64,000 bases of DNA from assembly GCF_001547935.1 (NCBI RefSeq), contig NZ_AP014636.1, forward strand, positions 1,550,001 to 1,614,000. The letters are read 5' to 3'. Shown piece by piece: positions 8,890 to 16,646 of this stretch; within the stretch, counting starts at the first letter, position 1, and each line of letters begins with the position of its first letter. The notes under the pieces are model-generated. The model ran no database searches and was not told the origin of the DNA. It saw only the letters and a list, made by a program, of their open reading frames with translations. Position numbers and translations under genes: made by a program. Source of the stretch: Vibrio tritonius. GTDB taxonomy: Bacteria > Pseudomonadota > Gammaproteobacteria > Enterobacterales > Vibrionaceae.

Positions 8890-9696
8890 ATGTTTCATTT
8901 GAGTAGTGAGGAATTTTTTTTAAGTTCCGATGCCACCGTTTGTACCGAAGTTAGGAGTCCTCAGCCCAATTACCCTGAGCACTCCCATGACTTTCATGAA
9001 CTGATCATCGTCAGCAAAGGGGCGGGACAGCATGTGCTTAATGATCATGTGACAAACCTTGCGCAAAACTACATTTGTTACATTTCACCTAAAGATCGTC
9101 ACCTGTTCGATCAAGTGGAAGATCTGTATCTCACCAATATCCTCTATCGAAAAAACTTGCTGAGTTACTCTCCACTACTAAAGCAGTTGCTACCTCATGG
9201 ACCAAACGACTCCCCTAGCTGGTATATTTCGACCGAAACCATGCGCCGAGTACAACCTTTACTCAAACAACTTGATAACGAGTGTCGAAGACCAACCATC
9301 GATGCCAAAGTGATGACTGAAGTGTTGTTTCAACAACTTGTTGTTGAACTTGCTCGAGGCCGACTAACAGCTCGCTCTAATAACGAAACCGACAACAAAA
9401 TCTTAAATGTGATTGATTGGATTCAAAATAATTATGCGCAAGACATGAGCGTAGGCGAGATTGCTGAACAATTTCACCTCTCATCTCGCACCCTGAGCAG
9501 GCATATCAAACAAGTGACCAATCTCTCTTTCAATAATTATGTACATCGTGTACGAATCAATCATGCAATGAACTTACTGAGCTACTCTGACAAGTCAGTC
9601 ACAGACATCGCCTTTGAAGTAGGTTACAAAGACAGTAACTACTTTAGTACCAAGTTTAAGCGCTTCACTAAGCAAACCCCTTCTGATTTTCGTTAA
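8890..9696 (+). CDS. AraC-family activator, RhaS-like
   Basis: A 268-residue regulator: an N-terminal cupin sensor (EHSHDFHELIIVSKG, about residues 31-45) and a C-terminal pair of helix-turn-helix motifs (from about 170; MSVGEIAEQFHLSSRTLSRH and VTDIAFEVGYKDSNYFSTKF). The DLYLTNILYR stretch and cupin pattern recall RhaS/RhaR, the rhamnose-responsive regulators; RhaS controls rhiTN in Dickeya. Activation of the upstream TRAP-rhiN operon is therefore likely, but no target site was identified. No clear Shine-Dalgarno sequence precedes the ATG (AGGTTTAAAATA). Confidence 0.8.
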   Translation: MFHLSSEEFFLSSDATVCTEVRSPQPNYPEHSHDFHELIIVSKGAGQHVLNDHVTNLAQNYICYISPKDRHLFDQVEDLYLTNILYRKNLLSYSPLLKQLLPHGPNDSPSWYISTETMRRVQPLLKQLDNECRRPTIDAKVMTEVLFQQLVVELARGRLTARSNNETDNKILNVIDWIQNNYAQDMSVGEIAEQFHLSSRTLSRHIKQVTNLSFNNYVHRVRINHAMNLLSYSDKSVTDIAFEVGYKDSNYFSTKFKRFTKQTPSDFR

Positions 9697-9714
9697 CCGC
9701 CAAAGAGTCTGTCC

Positions 9715-9733
9715 GAGCGCAAGCGCTCTTTTC
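9715..9733 (+). terminator. Short terminator after the AraC-type gene
   Basis: Compact hairpin GAGCG-CAAG-CGCTC followed by TTTTCTT, shortly after the stop at 9696. Confidence 0.6.
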
Positions 9734-9761
9734 TTCGATCTAAAGATCTAACTCACAAAAT

Positions 9762-9783
9762 AAATGAACCAATGTTTTATTTT
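9762..9783 (+). promoter_or_regulatory. KdgR-like operator upstream of kdgK
   Basis: The core GAACC-AAT-GTTTT (9766-9778), with AT flanks, matches the GAAACnnnGTTTC pattern of the kdgM/tog sites at most positions. It lies about 65 bp before the kdgK ATG, a sensible position for repression by KdgR when KDG is absent. No kdgR gene lies in the window. Confidence 0.5.
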
Positions 9784-9844
9784 TATTGTGTATTTTTTTT
9801 ATTAGCGTAATAATCGCGCTTAGAGAGAATTAAGGAGAACTGCC

Positions 9845-10771
9845 ATGAAAGCAAATCGCGTTGCCATTATTGGTGAATGCATGGTTGAACTGCAGAAATC
9901 TGGCGATACCGTTAAACAAAGTTTTGGTGGTGATACCCTCAATACCGCAGTGTATCTATCACGTTTAACGACCCAGCACGGGATAGAAACTGCCTACATC
10001 ACCGGCCTAGGTAAAGACCCGTTCAGTCGTGAGATGCTTAAAGCATGGCAAGACGAAAACATTAACACCGACTTAGTTCAGATTTCAGACACCAAACTGC
10101 CGGGTATATACGCCATAGAAACCGCTGCTGATGGCGAACGCAGTTTTTACTATTGGCGTAACGACGCCGCTGCCAAGTTCTGGCTACACGATATTGAAAT
10201 TCTGCCACTTGCCAACGAGCTATCTCAATTTCAATGGATTTATCTAAGCGGCATTAGCTTAGCTATTTTGCCTGAAGAGTGTCGTGAAAAACTGTTCGAT
10301 GCCTTGCTGCTTTGCCATCAAGATGGTGTCAAAATTGCGTTCGATAATAACTACCGCCCAAAACTGTGGGATAGTGCCGATATCGCTCGTGACACTTACT
10401 TGAAATTTATGTCTCTGACCGACATGGCCTTTTTGACCTTCGACGATGAAGTCATGCTTTACGGGGACACACACGTTAACCAAGCCATCGAACGCGCTGA
10501 ACGTTGCGGCATAAAAGAAATCGTCGTCAAACGTGGCGCAGAGCCTTCCCTTATTGTCGATGCAGGCCAACGTGAAGAAGTAGCAGCAACAAAAGTAGCG
10601 AAAGTGGTCGACACCACAGCCGCTGGCGATTCATTTAGTGCTGGCTATTTAGCAAAACGTTTAACTGGCGGTACTCCACAGGACTCAGCTCAACTTGGCC
10701 ATAAAGTTGCCGGTACCGTGATACAACATCGGGGCGCAATCATTCCGCTCGATGCTATGCCTCATCTTTAA
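9845..10771 (+). CDS. kdgK: KdgK, 2-keto-3-deoxygluconate kinase
   Basis: A 308-residue PfkB-family sugar kinase that phosphorylates KDG to KDPG in the cytoplasm. The N-terminal glycine motif GECMVELQKSG...FGGDTLNTAVYLSRL and the C-terminal anion hole and catalytic aspartate DTTAAGDSFSAGYL are present. TTAAGGAGAACTGCC is a strong ribosome site. eda begins 13 bp after the stop, making a two-gene operon ended by the terminator at 11480. A KdgR-like site lies in its promoter region. Confidence 0.93.
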   Translation: MKANRVAIIGECMVELQKSGDTVKQSFGGDTLNTAVYLSRLTTQHGIETAYITGLGKDPFSREMLKAWQDENINTDLVQISDTKLPGIYAIETAADGERSFYYWRNDAAAKFWLHDIEILPLANELSQFQWIYLSGISLAILPEECREKLFDALLLCHQDGVKIAFDNNYRPKLWDSADIARDTYLKFMSLTDMAFLTFDDEVMLYGDTHVNQAIERAERCGIKEIVVKRGAEPSLIVDAGQREEVAATKVAKVVDTTAAGDSFSAGYLAKRLTGGTPQDSAQLGHKVAGTVIQHRGAIIPLDAMPHL

Positions 10772-10784
10772 AGGATATTGAATT

Positions 10785-11408
10785 ATGAAATGTTTTAATG
10801 AACAACTAAGCAATATTAAAGTTGTGCCTGTTATAGCGATTAAAGACGCAAGCAAAGCCGTTAAGTTAGCGCAAGTACTGAGCGAAAATGGTCTACCATG
10901 TGCAGAAGTCACTTTCCGTACCGATGCTGCTGTTGAAGCCATCAAACACATACGTGAAGCTTATCCAAACATGCTGATTGGTGCGGGTACTGTTCTAACT
11001 CCACAACAAGTCGACCAAGCGATTGATGCTGGTGTTGACTTCATCGTTAGCCCAGGCTTTAACCCAACAACGGTGAAATATTGCCAACAGCGCGACATCA
11101 CTATTATCCCTGGTATAAACAGCCCAAGCCTTGTGGAACAAGCGATGGAAATGGGACTAAAAACGTTGAAGTTTTTCCCAGCAGAACCATCTGGCGGCGT
11201 AAGCATGCTAAAAGCAATGAGCGCTGTTTACCCAGTAAAATTTATGCCAACCGGTGGCGTAAATCCTAACAACGTAAAAGATTATTTAGCATTACCTGCT
11301 GTTATCGCCTGTGGCGGTACTTGGATGGTGCCTAATGACCTAATTGACAACGAGAAGTGGGACGAACTTGCTGCTCTTGTTAAACAAGTCGCCGAGGTGA
11401 TCGCGTAG
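10785..11408 (+). CDS. eda: Eda, KDPG/KHG aldolase
   Basis: A 207-residue class I aldolase that splits 2-keto-3-deoxy-6-phosphogluconate into pyruvate and glyceraldehyde-3-phosphate, the last step of uronate breakdown. The Schiff-base lysine is K129 in LKFFPAEPSGG and the catalytic glutamate is E41 in CAEVTFRT; GAGTVLTP and PTGGVNP are also family motifs. It is translated from an AAAGGATATTGAATT site just after kdgK. Confidence 0.94.
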   Translation: MKCFNEQLSNIKVVPVIAIKDASKAVKLAQVLSENGLPCAEVTFRTDAAVEAIKHIREAYPNMLIGAGTVLTPQQVDQAIDAGVDFIVSPGFNPTTVKYCQQRDITIIPGINSPSLVEQAMEMGLKTLKFFPAEPSGGVSMLKAMSAVYPVKFMPTGGVNPNNVKDYLALPAVIACGGTWMVPNDLIDNEKWDELAALVKQVAEVIA

Positions 11409-11479
11409 GGCGAACACTTTGACGAAAGTCGAAACGAAGATCTTTTGTTCTTATTAAACACTTCATCATGAGTGTTCTT

Positions 11480-11514
11480 AGCCCGTATAATCCGCGATAT
11501 ACGGGCTTTTTTTT
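11480..11514 (+). terminator. Terminator of kdgK-eda
   Basis: A 10-bp perfect stem AGCCCGTATA / TATACGGGCT followed by eight T. The REP-like repeats begin immediately after it. Confidence 0.92.
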
Positions 11515-11714
11515 ATAAGGACAGGCACCATAAACTTCCATTCTGCGGACTCTGTCTTACAGGGGCTGACGCTTTGTGTCTTACAAGGACTGTGTCTTAC
11601 AAGGACAGACGCTTCAATTCTCAAACCGTATAGCACTTTCTTACAAGGACAGGCACTTCAATTTGCACGCCGACACTCCCTTGCGTGGCACTTACAGGGA
11701 CAGGCACGTTAATT
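11514..11714 (+). repeat. REP-like repeat cluster, left of the RAYT gene
   Basis: Six direct repeats of a short motif, consensus CTTACAAGGACAGGCAC, often followed by TTCAATT. Copies start near 11514, 11557, 11580, 11597, 11639 and 11691. Those at 11557 and 11580 are degenerate (GGGGCTGACGC, GGACTGTGTC). Such repeats are typical of REP elements mobilised by the neighbouring Y1 transposase. There is no gene in this 376-bp gap. Confidence 0.75.
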
Positions 11715-11784
11715 TAAACAATTAAGAAATTATTTACAGTCTGATACAATGCCTTCCATATACCACTAAAGTAGAATATGAGCC

Positions 11785-12042
11785 GTGAGAGTATCAAAAG
11801 TAGTCAGCATTTCCATCGCCATATCGATGCTACTGATGTCATTGTCAACTAATGCAGCCCAAGCAGAAAAAGTAACAGCAAACTTTCAGCGAGTTCTGAT
11901 GACCCCTCTGGTTGCAGCGTTTGTCAAAGCCGATTGCAATTTTCAGTCGTTGGATAAGAATTCTAATCCGGTGATCACTAAAAAATGCGTCAAAGATGTT
12001 ATTGCTATTCGAGATAAGCTGGTTACCCCAAAGGCGAAGTGA
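11785..12042 (+). CDS. Small secreted protein of unknown function
   Basis: An 85-residue ORF with GTG start and an N-terminal signal peptide (hydrophobic residues 5-20, cut near TNAAQA). The mature part has two cysteines, C51 and C67, and no recognisable domain. The GTG is chosen because it gives a complete signal peptide; the next in-frame ATG (11827) would remove most of it. No clear ribosome site is seen. It lies between two REP clusters, 216 bp before the transposase. Function is not known; a spurious ORF is possible, but the signal sequence argues for a gene. Confidence 0.5.
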   Translation: MRVSKVVSISIAISMLLMSLSTNAAQAEKVTANFQRVLMTPLVAAFVKADCNFQSLDKNSNPVITKKCVKDVIAIRDKLVTPKAK

Positions 12043-12068
12043 TACATGTTTTTTCGCTAAACATCATT

Positions 12069-12163
12069 ATAAGGACAGGCAAGCCAAGATTAGGCCGTAG
12101 CACTGACCTCATATTGTTTTCCTAAATGGATACGACTCTACTGTAAGGACAGACACGCCAATT
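12069..12163 (+). repeat. REP-like repeats just upstream of the RAYT gene
   Basis: Two further direct copies: TATAAGGACAGGCA at about 12069-12083 and GTAAGGACAGACACGCCAAT at 12143-12162, in the same orientation as the left cluster. Confidence 0.7.
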
Positions 12164-12259
12164 TCTTGAACTGTCTCGCACCACTGCCTCACCCTACTCG
12201 CCATCTCTGTTTAATATTTGCACACTCAAAATCAACGTATATTGATGAGTATGCAGACC

Positions 12260-13204
12260 ATGACTATCGCTAGACGCCAACAAGTCGACCTTGCTATCAC
12301 GCCCTATTATCACTGTGTTTCCCGCTGCGTACGCCGCTCTTTTCTCTGTGGACGTGACCCATTAACGAGCCGTTCCTATGAGCATCGCCGCACTTGGCTT
12401 GAAAAACGAATCCACAAACTCGCGACTATCTACTGCATCGATATTTGTGCTTACGCAGTGATGAGCAATCACTATCATCTCGTTGTTCATATCAACAAAG
12501 ACAAAGCACTCGCGCTATCAGATAAAGAGGTCATCGAACGTTGGTCGCAAGAGCATAAGATCGACCCATTTATCGCTCAATTTGAAAACCTACAACAGCC
12601 GAATCACCTTGCTTTAGAGCAGTATCATAAACTCATAGAGAAATGGCGTGAGCGTCTATATTCCCTTAGTTGGATGATGAAAGAACTCAATATGAGTATT
12701 GCTTTTTTAGCCAATAAAGAAGACGAATGTACGGGTCACTTTTGGGAGGGCCGATATAAATCTCAAGCACTACTTGATGAGAAAGCACTATTGGCAGCAA
12801 TGACTTACGTTGATTTAAATCCCGTGCGAGCAAGAATTGTCGAAACCCCAGAAGATGCAGACCATACATCATTAAAACTGCGTATTAACGCTTTAAAACA
12901 GAATCAAGCAACACCTGAAGTTCTCTACCCTTTTGTTGGTGTGCAAAAAAACGTTCAAGGCTTACCCTTTCGCTTAAAAGACTATTTAGAATGGGTTGAT
13001 TGGATGGGGAAACAGACTGCTTTTCAATCCGCTGAACAAGAGTCCCCCAGAATTCTGGAGAGATTAGGCATCGACGATAGTCATTTTGTCTCTACCTGTA
13101 CTCAGATAGAAAAACGGGGCTGCCTCTGGATTGGCACGCAAAGTACCTTACATACCGCAAAGGTAAGTTTAAATAAGCAGCGAATCCAAGGTGTTATCGT
13201 TTAA
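12260..13204 (+). CDS. REP-associated tyrosine transposase (RAYT, Y1 superfamily)
   Basis: A 314-residue Y1-type HUH transposase of the IS200-related RAYT group. It begins with the family pattern TPYYHCVSRCVRRSFLCG, has the HUH metal motif in SNHYHLVVH and a candidate catalytic tyrosine in FWEGRYKSQALL, followed by YVDLNPVRA. RAYTs nick single-stranded REP hairpins and are usually domesticated, single-copy genes. The ATG at 12260 (MTIARRQQ) fits homologues best; ATGs at 12245 and 12251 and a TTG at 12218 are possible. The gene is flanked by its probable REP substrates on both sides and has no IS ends. Confidence 0.88.
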   Translation: MTIARRQQVDLAITPYYHCVSRCVRRSFLCGRDPLTSRSYEHRRTWLEKRIHKLATIYCIDICAYAVMSNHYHLVVHINKDKALALSDKEVIERWSQEHKIDPFIAQFENLQQPNHLALEQYHKLIEKWRERLYSLSWMMKELNMSIAFLANKEDECTGHFWEGRYKSQALLDEKALLAAMTYVDLNPVRARIVETPEDADHTSLKLRINALKQNQATPEVLYPFVGVQKNVQGLPFRLKDYLEWVDWMGKQTAFQSAEQESPRILERLGIDDSHFVSTCTQIEKRGCLWIGTQSTLHTAKVSLNKQRIQGVIV

Positions 13205-13206
13205 AG

Positions 13207-13710
13207 CTAACGATAAGGCATCATTGAATGCAATGCATCTTCTACTAATTGATCAGATAGATTATTGCCATTTCCAGCAAGGTTAATATCAAACTCTGCA
13301 AGCCCAATACTTATTGAAACAGGCTGGTCACCAAATTCGATATGATCTTTGATTTGATGATGAACTCTATCGGCGACCATTTTCGATGATTGCTGAGAGC
13401 AATTGTACAATAGCAATGCAAATTTATCTTTATCAAAATGTGATAATACATCACTGTCACGCGTGACTTTCTTTAGCAGCTCAGCACTCTTTCTAACGAG
13501 GTGTTCCATTTCGGCATGATCCATCTCATCACAATGGTCAAGGCTTATCATCGCAATGCAGACTGGCATTTTTTGGCGAATCGAAATACGTAGCAAAGCA
13601 TCAGATACCTGAACAAACAGATGTCGGTTGTATAAGTCGGTCAATGGGTCATAAATATCAGAGAGCGCAGAGTGAGTACTGTTAACCAATACTGATTCAT
13701 TAATAGACAT
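13207..13710 (-). CDS. GGDEF-domain protein with degenerate active site
   Basis: A 167-residue cytoplasmic protein, mostly one GGDEF domain: DPLTDLYNRHLF at the start, SLDHCDEMD in place of the metal-binding DIDxFK, F-D-K-D-K-F where GGDEF should be, and SISIGLAEF near the end. The signature loop and metal residues are lost, so diguanylate cyclase activity is unlikely; a c-di-GMP-independent regulatory role or decay are the alternatives. The ATG at 13710 has GGGAG 10 bp upstream; another in-frame ATG lies at 13731. It is convergent with the transposase, with stops 2 bp apart. Confidence 0.7.
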   Translation of the reverse strand: MSINESVLVNSTHSALSDIYDPLTDLYNRHLFVQVSDALLRISIRQKMPVCIAMISLDHCDEMDHAEMEHLVRKSAELLKKVTRDSDVLSHFDKDKFALLLYNCSQQSSKMVADRVHHQIKDHIEFGDQPVSISIGLAEFDINLAGNGNNLSDQLVEDALHSMMPYR

Positions 13711-13852
13711 ACCTAAATTACTCCCATGCATATTACCGACTAAAGCATAGTAGAAAAACGAAAAAGCTTTCGCTTAAGTTCTTGTCGTCTATAAATTACA
13801 GTGATGTTTCAGGCTATTTCTTAAATATCGTGCGGTATATCGATAACTGAAC

Positions 13853-13896
13853 AAAATAAAAAGCAGCTCACCGAAGCGAGCTGCTTTGCTTTTTTA
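13853..13896 (-). terminator. Terminator of the pectinesterase gene
   Basis: A 9-bp stem AAGCAGCTC / GAGCTGCTT with A-rich and T-rich flanks, so it can work on both strands. On the minus strand it lies about 90 bp past the pectinesterase stop, beyond the inverted REP copies. Confidence 0.75.
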
Positions 13897-13918
13897 CCAA
13901 TCATAATGCGGCTTAAGA

Positions 13919-14018
13919 ATGCCTGTCCTTCTAAGAAAAGCACTTAAACTACAAATAACAATGCCTGTCCTTGTAACTCTGGCGACTTACCGGGTTGTTG
14001 TAGTGTCTGTCCCGATAA
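13919..14018 (-). repeat. REP-like repeats in inverted orientation, right of the RAYT island
   Basis: Two clear inverted copies, ATGCCTGTCCTTCTAAG (13919-13935) and ATGCCTGTCCTTGTAA (13961-13976), and a weaker one, TGTCTGTCCCGATAAGG at about 14004-14020, that lies within the last codons of the pectinesterase gene. With the direct copies at 11.5-12.2 kb they bracket the transposase in opposite orientation. Confidence 0.7.
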
Positions 14019-16584
14019 GGTTAGCCAGCGGTTTGAGTTGTGGTTGAGTTTGGATATCTTGTAAGACCGTATGAGCAACCACATTGGCGCCTCGCAGTTG
14101 GAAATGCGTGGTGTCAGGTTTGGTCAAACTTCCAGAGCGTCCCGCATAATAAGGGTATTTATCTGGGTTAATTGCAAGCCACAGCGCCTTCCAATCGCCA
14201 GATTGATCGGCAAAATCGATCATCTGTTTCTGAATATCAATCAAAGGCACGCCATGTTTCTCAGCGGTTTGTTTGACCGTATCGGTATAACTACCGACAA
14301 AAGCAAAACCATTGCGCGAGTTTTGTTTGGTCATGTGTTGAACAGGATTCAGCGGTAATCCCTTTTTATTTGCCCGAGGCAGCGAGGTCAAAAATACCGG
14401 ATGCATTTGATGCTCTTTAGCAAACGCAAGGTATTTCTCCAAGTTCACTTGTAACGACATCTCAGGGTGCCCTGCTGGATATTGAGGTTCTCCTTTCGCA
14501 TTATTAGGATAGGTACACAAGTTTGCTACGTCGATTGGGCCTCGGCCAGCTTTTGAACCATCGCATTTTTCATCATTATGGCTGAACTGAATAAACAGAT
14601 AATCACCCGGTTTCACGCTAGGTTCCAAAAAGCTTAGCCAACGGCCATTAATGTAATCGCGAGAACTTCTGCCAGACCGAGCAGCATTCACAACCATCAC
14701 ATTTGGGTTGTTGTTGAGTAACGCGTTAAACGCCTGTCCCCATCCAGTGCGAGGGAACACGTCGGGTTCATAGTATGAGGCGGTTGAATCACCAACGATA
14801 AAAATACGTGTTTTTGCATTAGCCAAACGTTGCTCGGTAGTGGTTAACTGATCACGATTTAAATAGTAAATAGGATTTTTATCCAAGCTAATGAGTGGCT
14901 TAAATGCCAGATCAGTTAGAGTGGTTCCTTTAGCAAGACCTGTTTTCGTATCGTAACCGCGATTATGCAGAACTTGTTCAGATAAGGCAGCCATCACTGG
15001 ATGATATTGGGCGGAATAACTCACAGGGTCTAAAGTTTCATCGCCTTTAATCCCATAATGGCTCACTAAACTCCGAAAAGCTTGATCGAAATGTTGGTTT
15101 GCCGTTACCCATTCTTGATGAGATAAAGCTGGAAGCTGTTTAGCCACCGTCAGTTCTTGTGGACCAAGCAAGCCTTCGTTCTGCGCTAACACCGACACAA
15201 TAAGGTCAGAAAATGGGTTTACGTTCCCCAAGGTAACGCCATCGTTATTCACATCAGCCACTACCGCAGCCGCACAAATAGAACGTTTAGATGAGCTCGT
15301 TAGACAAGATTGACCACTGTGGTCATCCACACTCACCAATAAAGGAGCGGTCATTCCCGCGATATTAGCTTGGTATAACCCATTGCTATCCGTTTCTGTT
15401 TGCACCACCTTACCCAAGCTGTCTTTAATGGTGACTTGAGCAGGAAATGCCATTGTGTTGTGCAACACTTCGCCTTTCAGTACACTCTTCGCGGCTAACG
15501 AAATCACCGGTTTCCAACCACTTAGCACCGCTTGATCGGTGTATCCAGCGGCCTGCTCTTGGGTTAATCGCGGACGTTCAGCGCTGATTTTAGCCCCTTG
15601 TCCTTGGCTACCAAATTCCCAAAAACGTGAATCTTTCGGATAGAACCAAACTGTTTGTTTGTCTTTATCATGCCCACTCATTTTGTCCCAACCGTAAATA
15701 TGGTCGTCCATCGTACAATTGATGAACGTTGAGTTGCCAATCGCATTTGGATCAGCATAACGACCATCGGCAAAAGTGGTGGTTGGGTGCCATGGTCGTC
15801 CTAATCCATAGCTGTTCGCAGGAACCCCTTTTTCTTTCTTCAAATTGCAATTTTTAAACACCAAACCGTATGGATTTTTGATGTTAGTTGCTGGTGCAGT
15901 AATGTAGCCCATTGGCTCGCCAGGCGCGGCATCGGCACGGTTACGAGCAACAATATCGCTGTTTTTGATTAATGCAGTTCCCAAACCAAAAATGAAGTCG
16001 ATATTGCCGGAAATACGAGATTCATCAAAGAAGCTACGTCCAGCCCGCACATACAAGGTATCTTGGTAACTCACTAGATTAACATCTTTAAACTCGGCCC
16101 GATCGCCATGGTTAGAAACCAGTAAAGCAACCGCTTGAGGACTTTTTATCTTACTTGGATCAGAGTCTTTTTTTGCTTGGTTAGCAGGATAATCAAAGCT
16201 GTTCTTGATGGTCAAAGACCGTGCTTGGAAACCATCCGCATCCACGCTCACCGTACGGCTACCAAAAGTACCAAATTTCTTTCCATTGGGTTTCAATGTC
16301 CCATTGGCCGTTGCCGCTTGGATAATGGTGTGGTCTCTATCTTGGCCAATCAAATAGACGTTGGGACGCGTGATATCCAATTTTTCTTGATACACACCAT
16401 TGCGAATATAGATGACATAAGGAGAATCGCCGGTTGGTGCATGATCAATCGCATTTTGGATTGAGGCATAATCACCAGAACCATCTGCTGCGACAACCAC
16501 ATCGTATAAAGGCACTGCGAATGCAGAGGAAAAACAGAGCATGGCAGCTGCGCCAATCCCTAAAGTTACCCGATTTAATTTCAT
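13987..16584 (-). CDS. Secreted two-domain esterase: CE8 pectin methylesterase + SGNH/CE12-like
   Basis: An 865-residue exported protein. Signal peptide 1-23 (ends SSAFA). Residues about 27-340 form a CE8 pectin methylesterase: G-V-Y-Q-E (63-67), Q150, Q174-D175 (QDTLY), D196 (GNIDFIFG) and R263 (LGRPW), all catalytic or binding residues of the family. A linker domain around 365-470 includes a calcium-loop-like DVNNDG. Residues about 590-865 form an SGNH/GDSL esterase: GDS (598-600), N670 in FSHND and D824-x-x-H827, as in CE12 rhamnogalacturonan acetylesterases. One polypeptide could thus strip both methyl and acetyl esters from pectin. No clear Shine-Dalgarno sequence precedes the ATG (CTAGA only). 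It is last of four same-strand genes after the chemoreceptor. Confidence 0.88.
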   Translation of the reverse strand: MKLNRVTLGIGAAAMLCFSSAFAVPLYDVVVAADGSGDYASIQNAIDHAPTGDSPYVIYIRNGVYQEKLDITRPNVYLIGQDRDHTIIQAATANGTLKPNGKKFGTFGSRTVSVDADGFQARSLTIKNSFDYPANQAKKDSDPSKIKSPQAVALLVSNHGDRAEFKDVNLVSYQDTLYVRAGRSFFDESRISGNIDFIFGLGTALIKNSDIVARNRADAAPGEPMGYITAPATNIKNPYGLVFKNCNLKKEKGVPANSYGLGRPWHPTTTFADGRYADPNAIGNSTFINCTMDDHIYGWDKMSGHDKDKQTVWFYPKDSRFWEFGSQGQGAKISAERPRLTQEQAAGYTDQAVLSGWKPVISLAAKSVLKGEVLHNTMAFPAQVTIKDSLGKVVQTETDSNGLYQANIAGMTAPLLVSVDDHSGQSCLTSSSKRSICAAAVVADVNNDGVTLGNVNPFSDLIVSVLAQNEGLLGPQELTVAKQLPALSHQEWVTANQHFDQAFRSLVSHYGIKGDETLDPVSYSAQYHPVMAALSEQVLHNRGYDTKTGLAKGTTLTDLAFKPLISLDKNPIYYLNRDQLTTTEQRLANAKTRIFIVGDSTASYYEPDVFPRTGWGQAFNALLNNNPNVMVVNAARSGRSSRDYINGRWLSFLEPSVKPGDYLFIQFSHNDEKCDGSKAGRGPIDVANLCTYPNNAKGEPQYPAGHPEMSLQVNLEKYLAFAKEHQMHPVFLTSLPRANKKGLPLNPVQHMTKQNSRNGFAFVGSYTDTVKQTAEKHGVPLIDIQKQMIDFADQSGDWKALWLAINPDKYPYYAGRSGSLTKPDTTHFQLRGANVVAHTVLQDIQTQPQLKPLANLIGTDTTTTR

Positions 16585-16646
16585 TCTAGATGTCCTTGTA
16601 AAGAGTGCGTTTTAACTAGGCCAACTCTGGCCGCGCTTCATCGTAT

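Noticed and set aside
11514..12163. Possible CRISPR-like array
   Set aside because: The repeats are short (about 15-20 bp) and degenerate, with uneven spacing and no cas genes nearby; they fit REP elements next to a RAYT gene.
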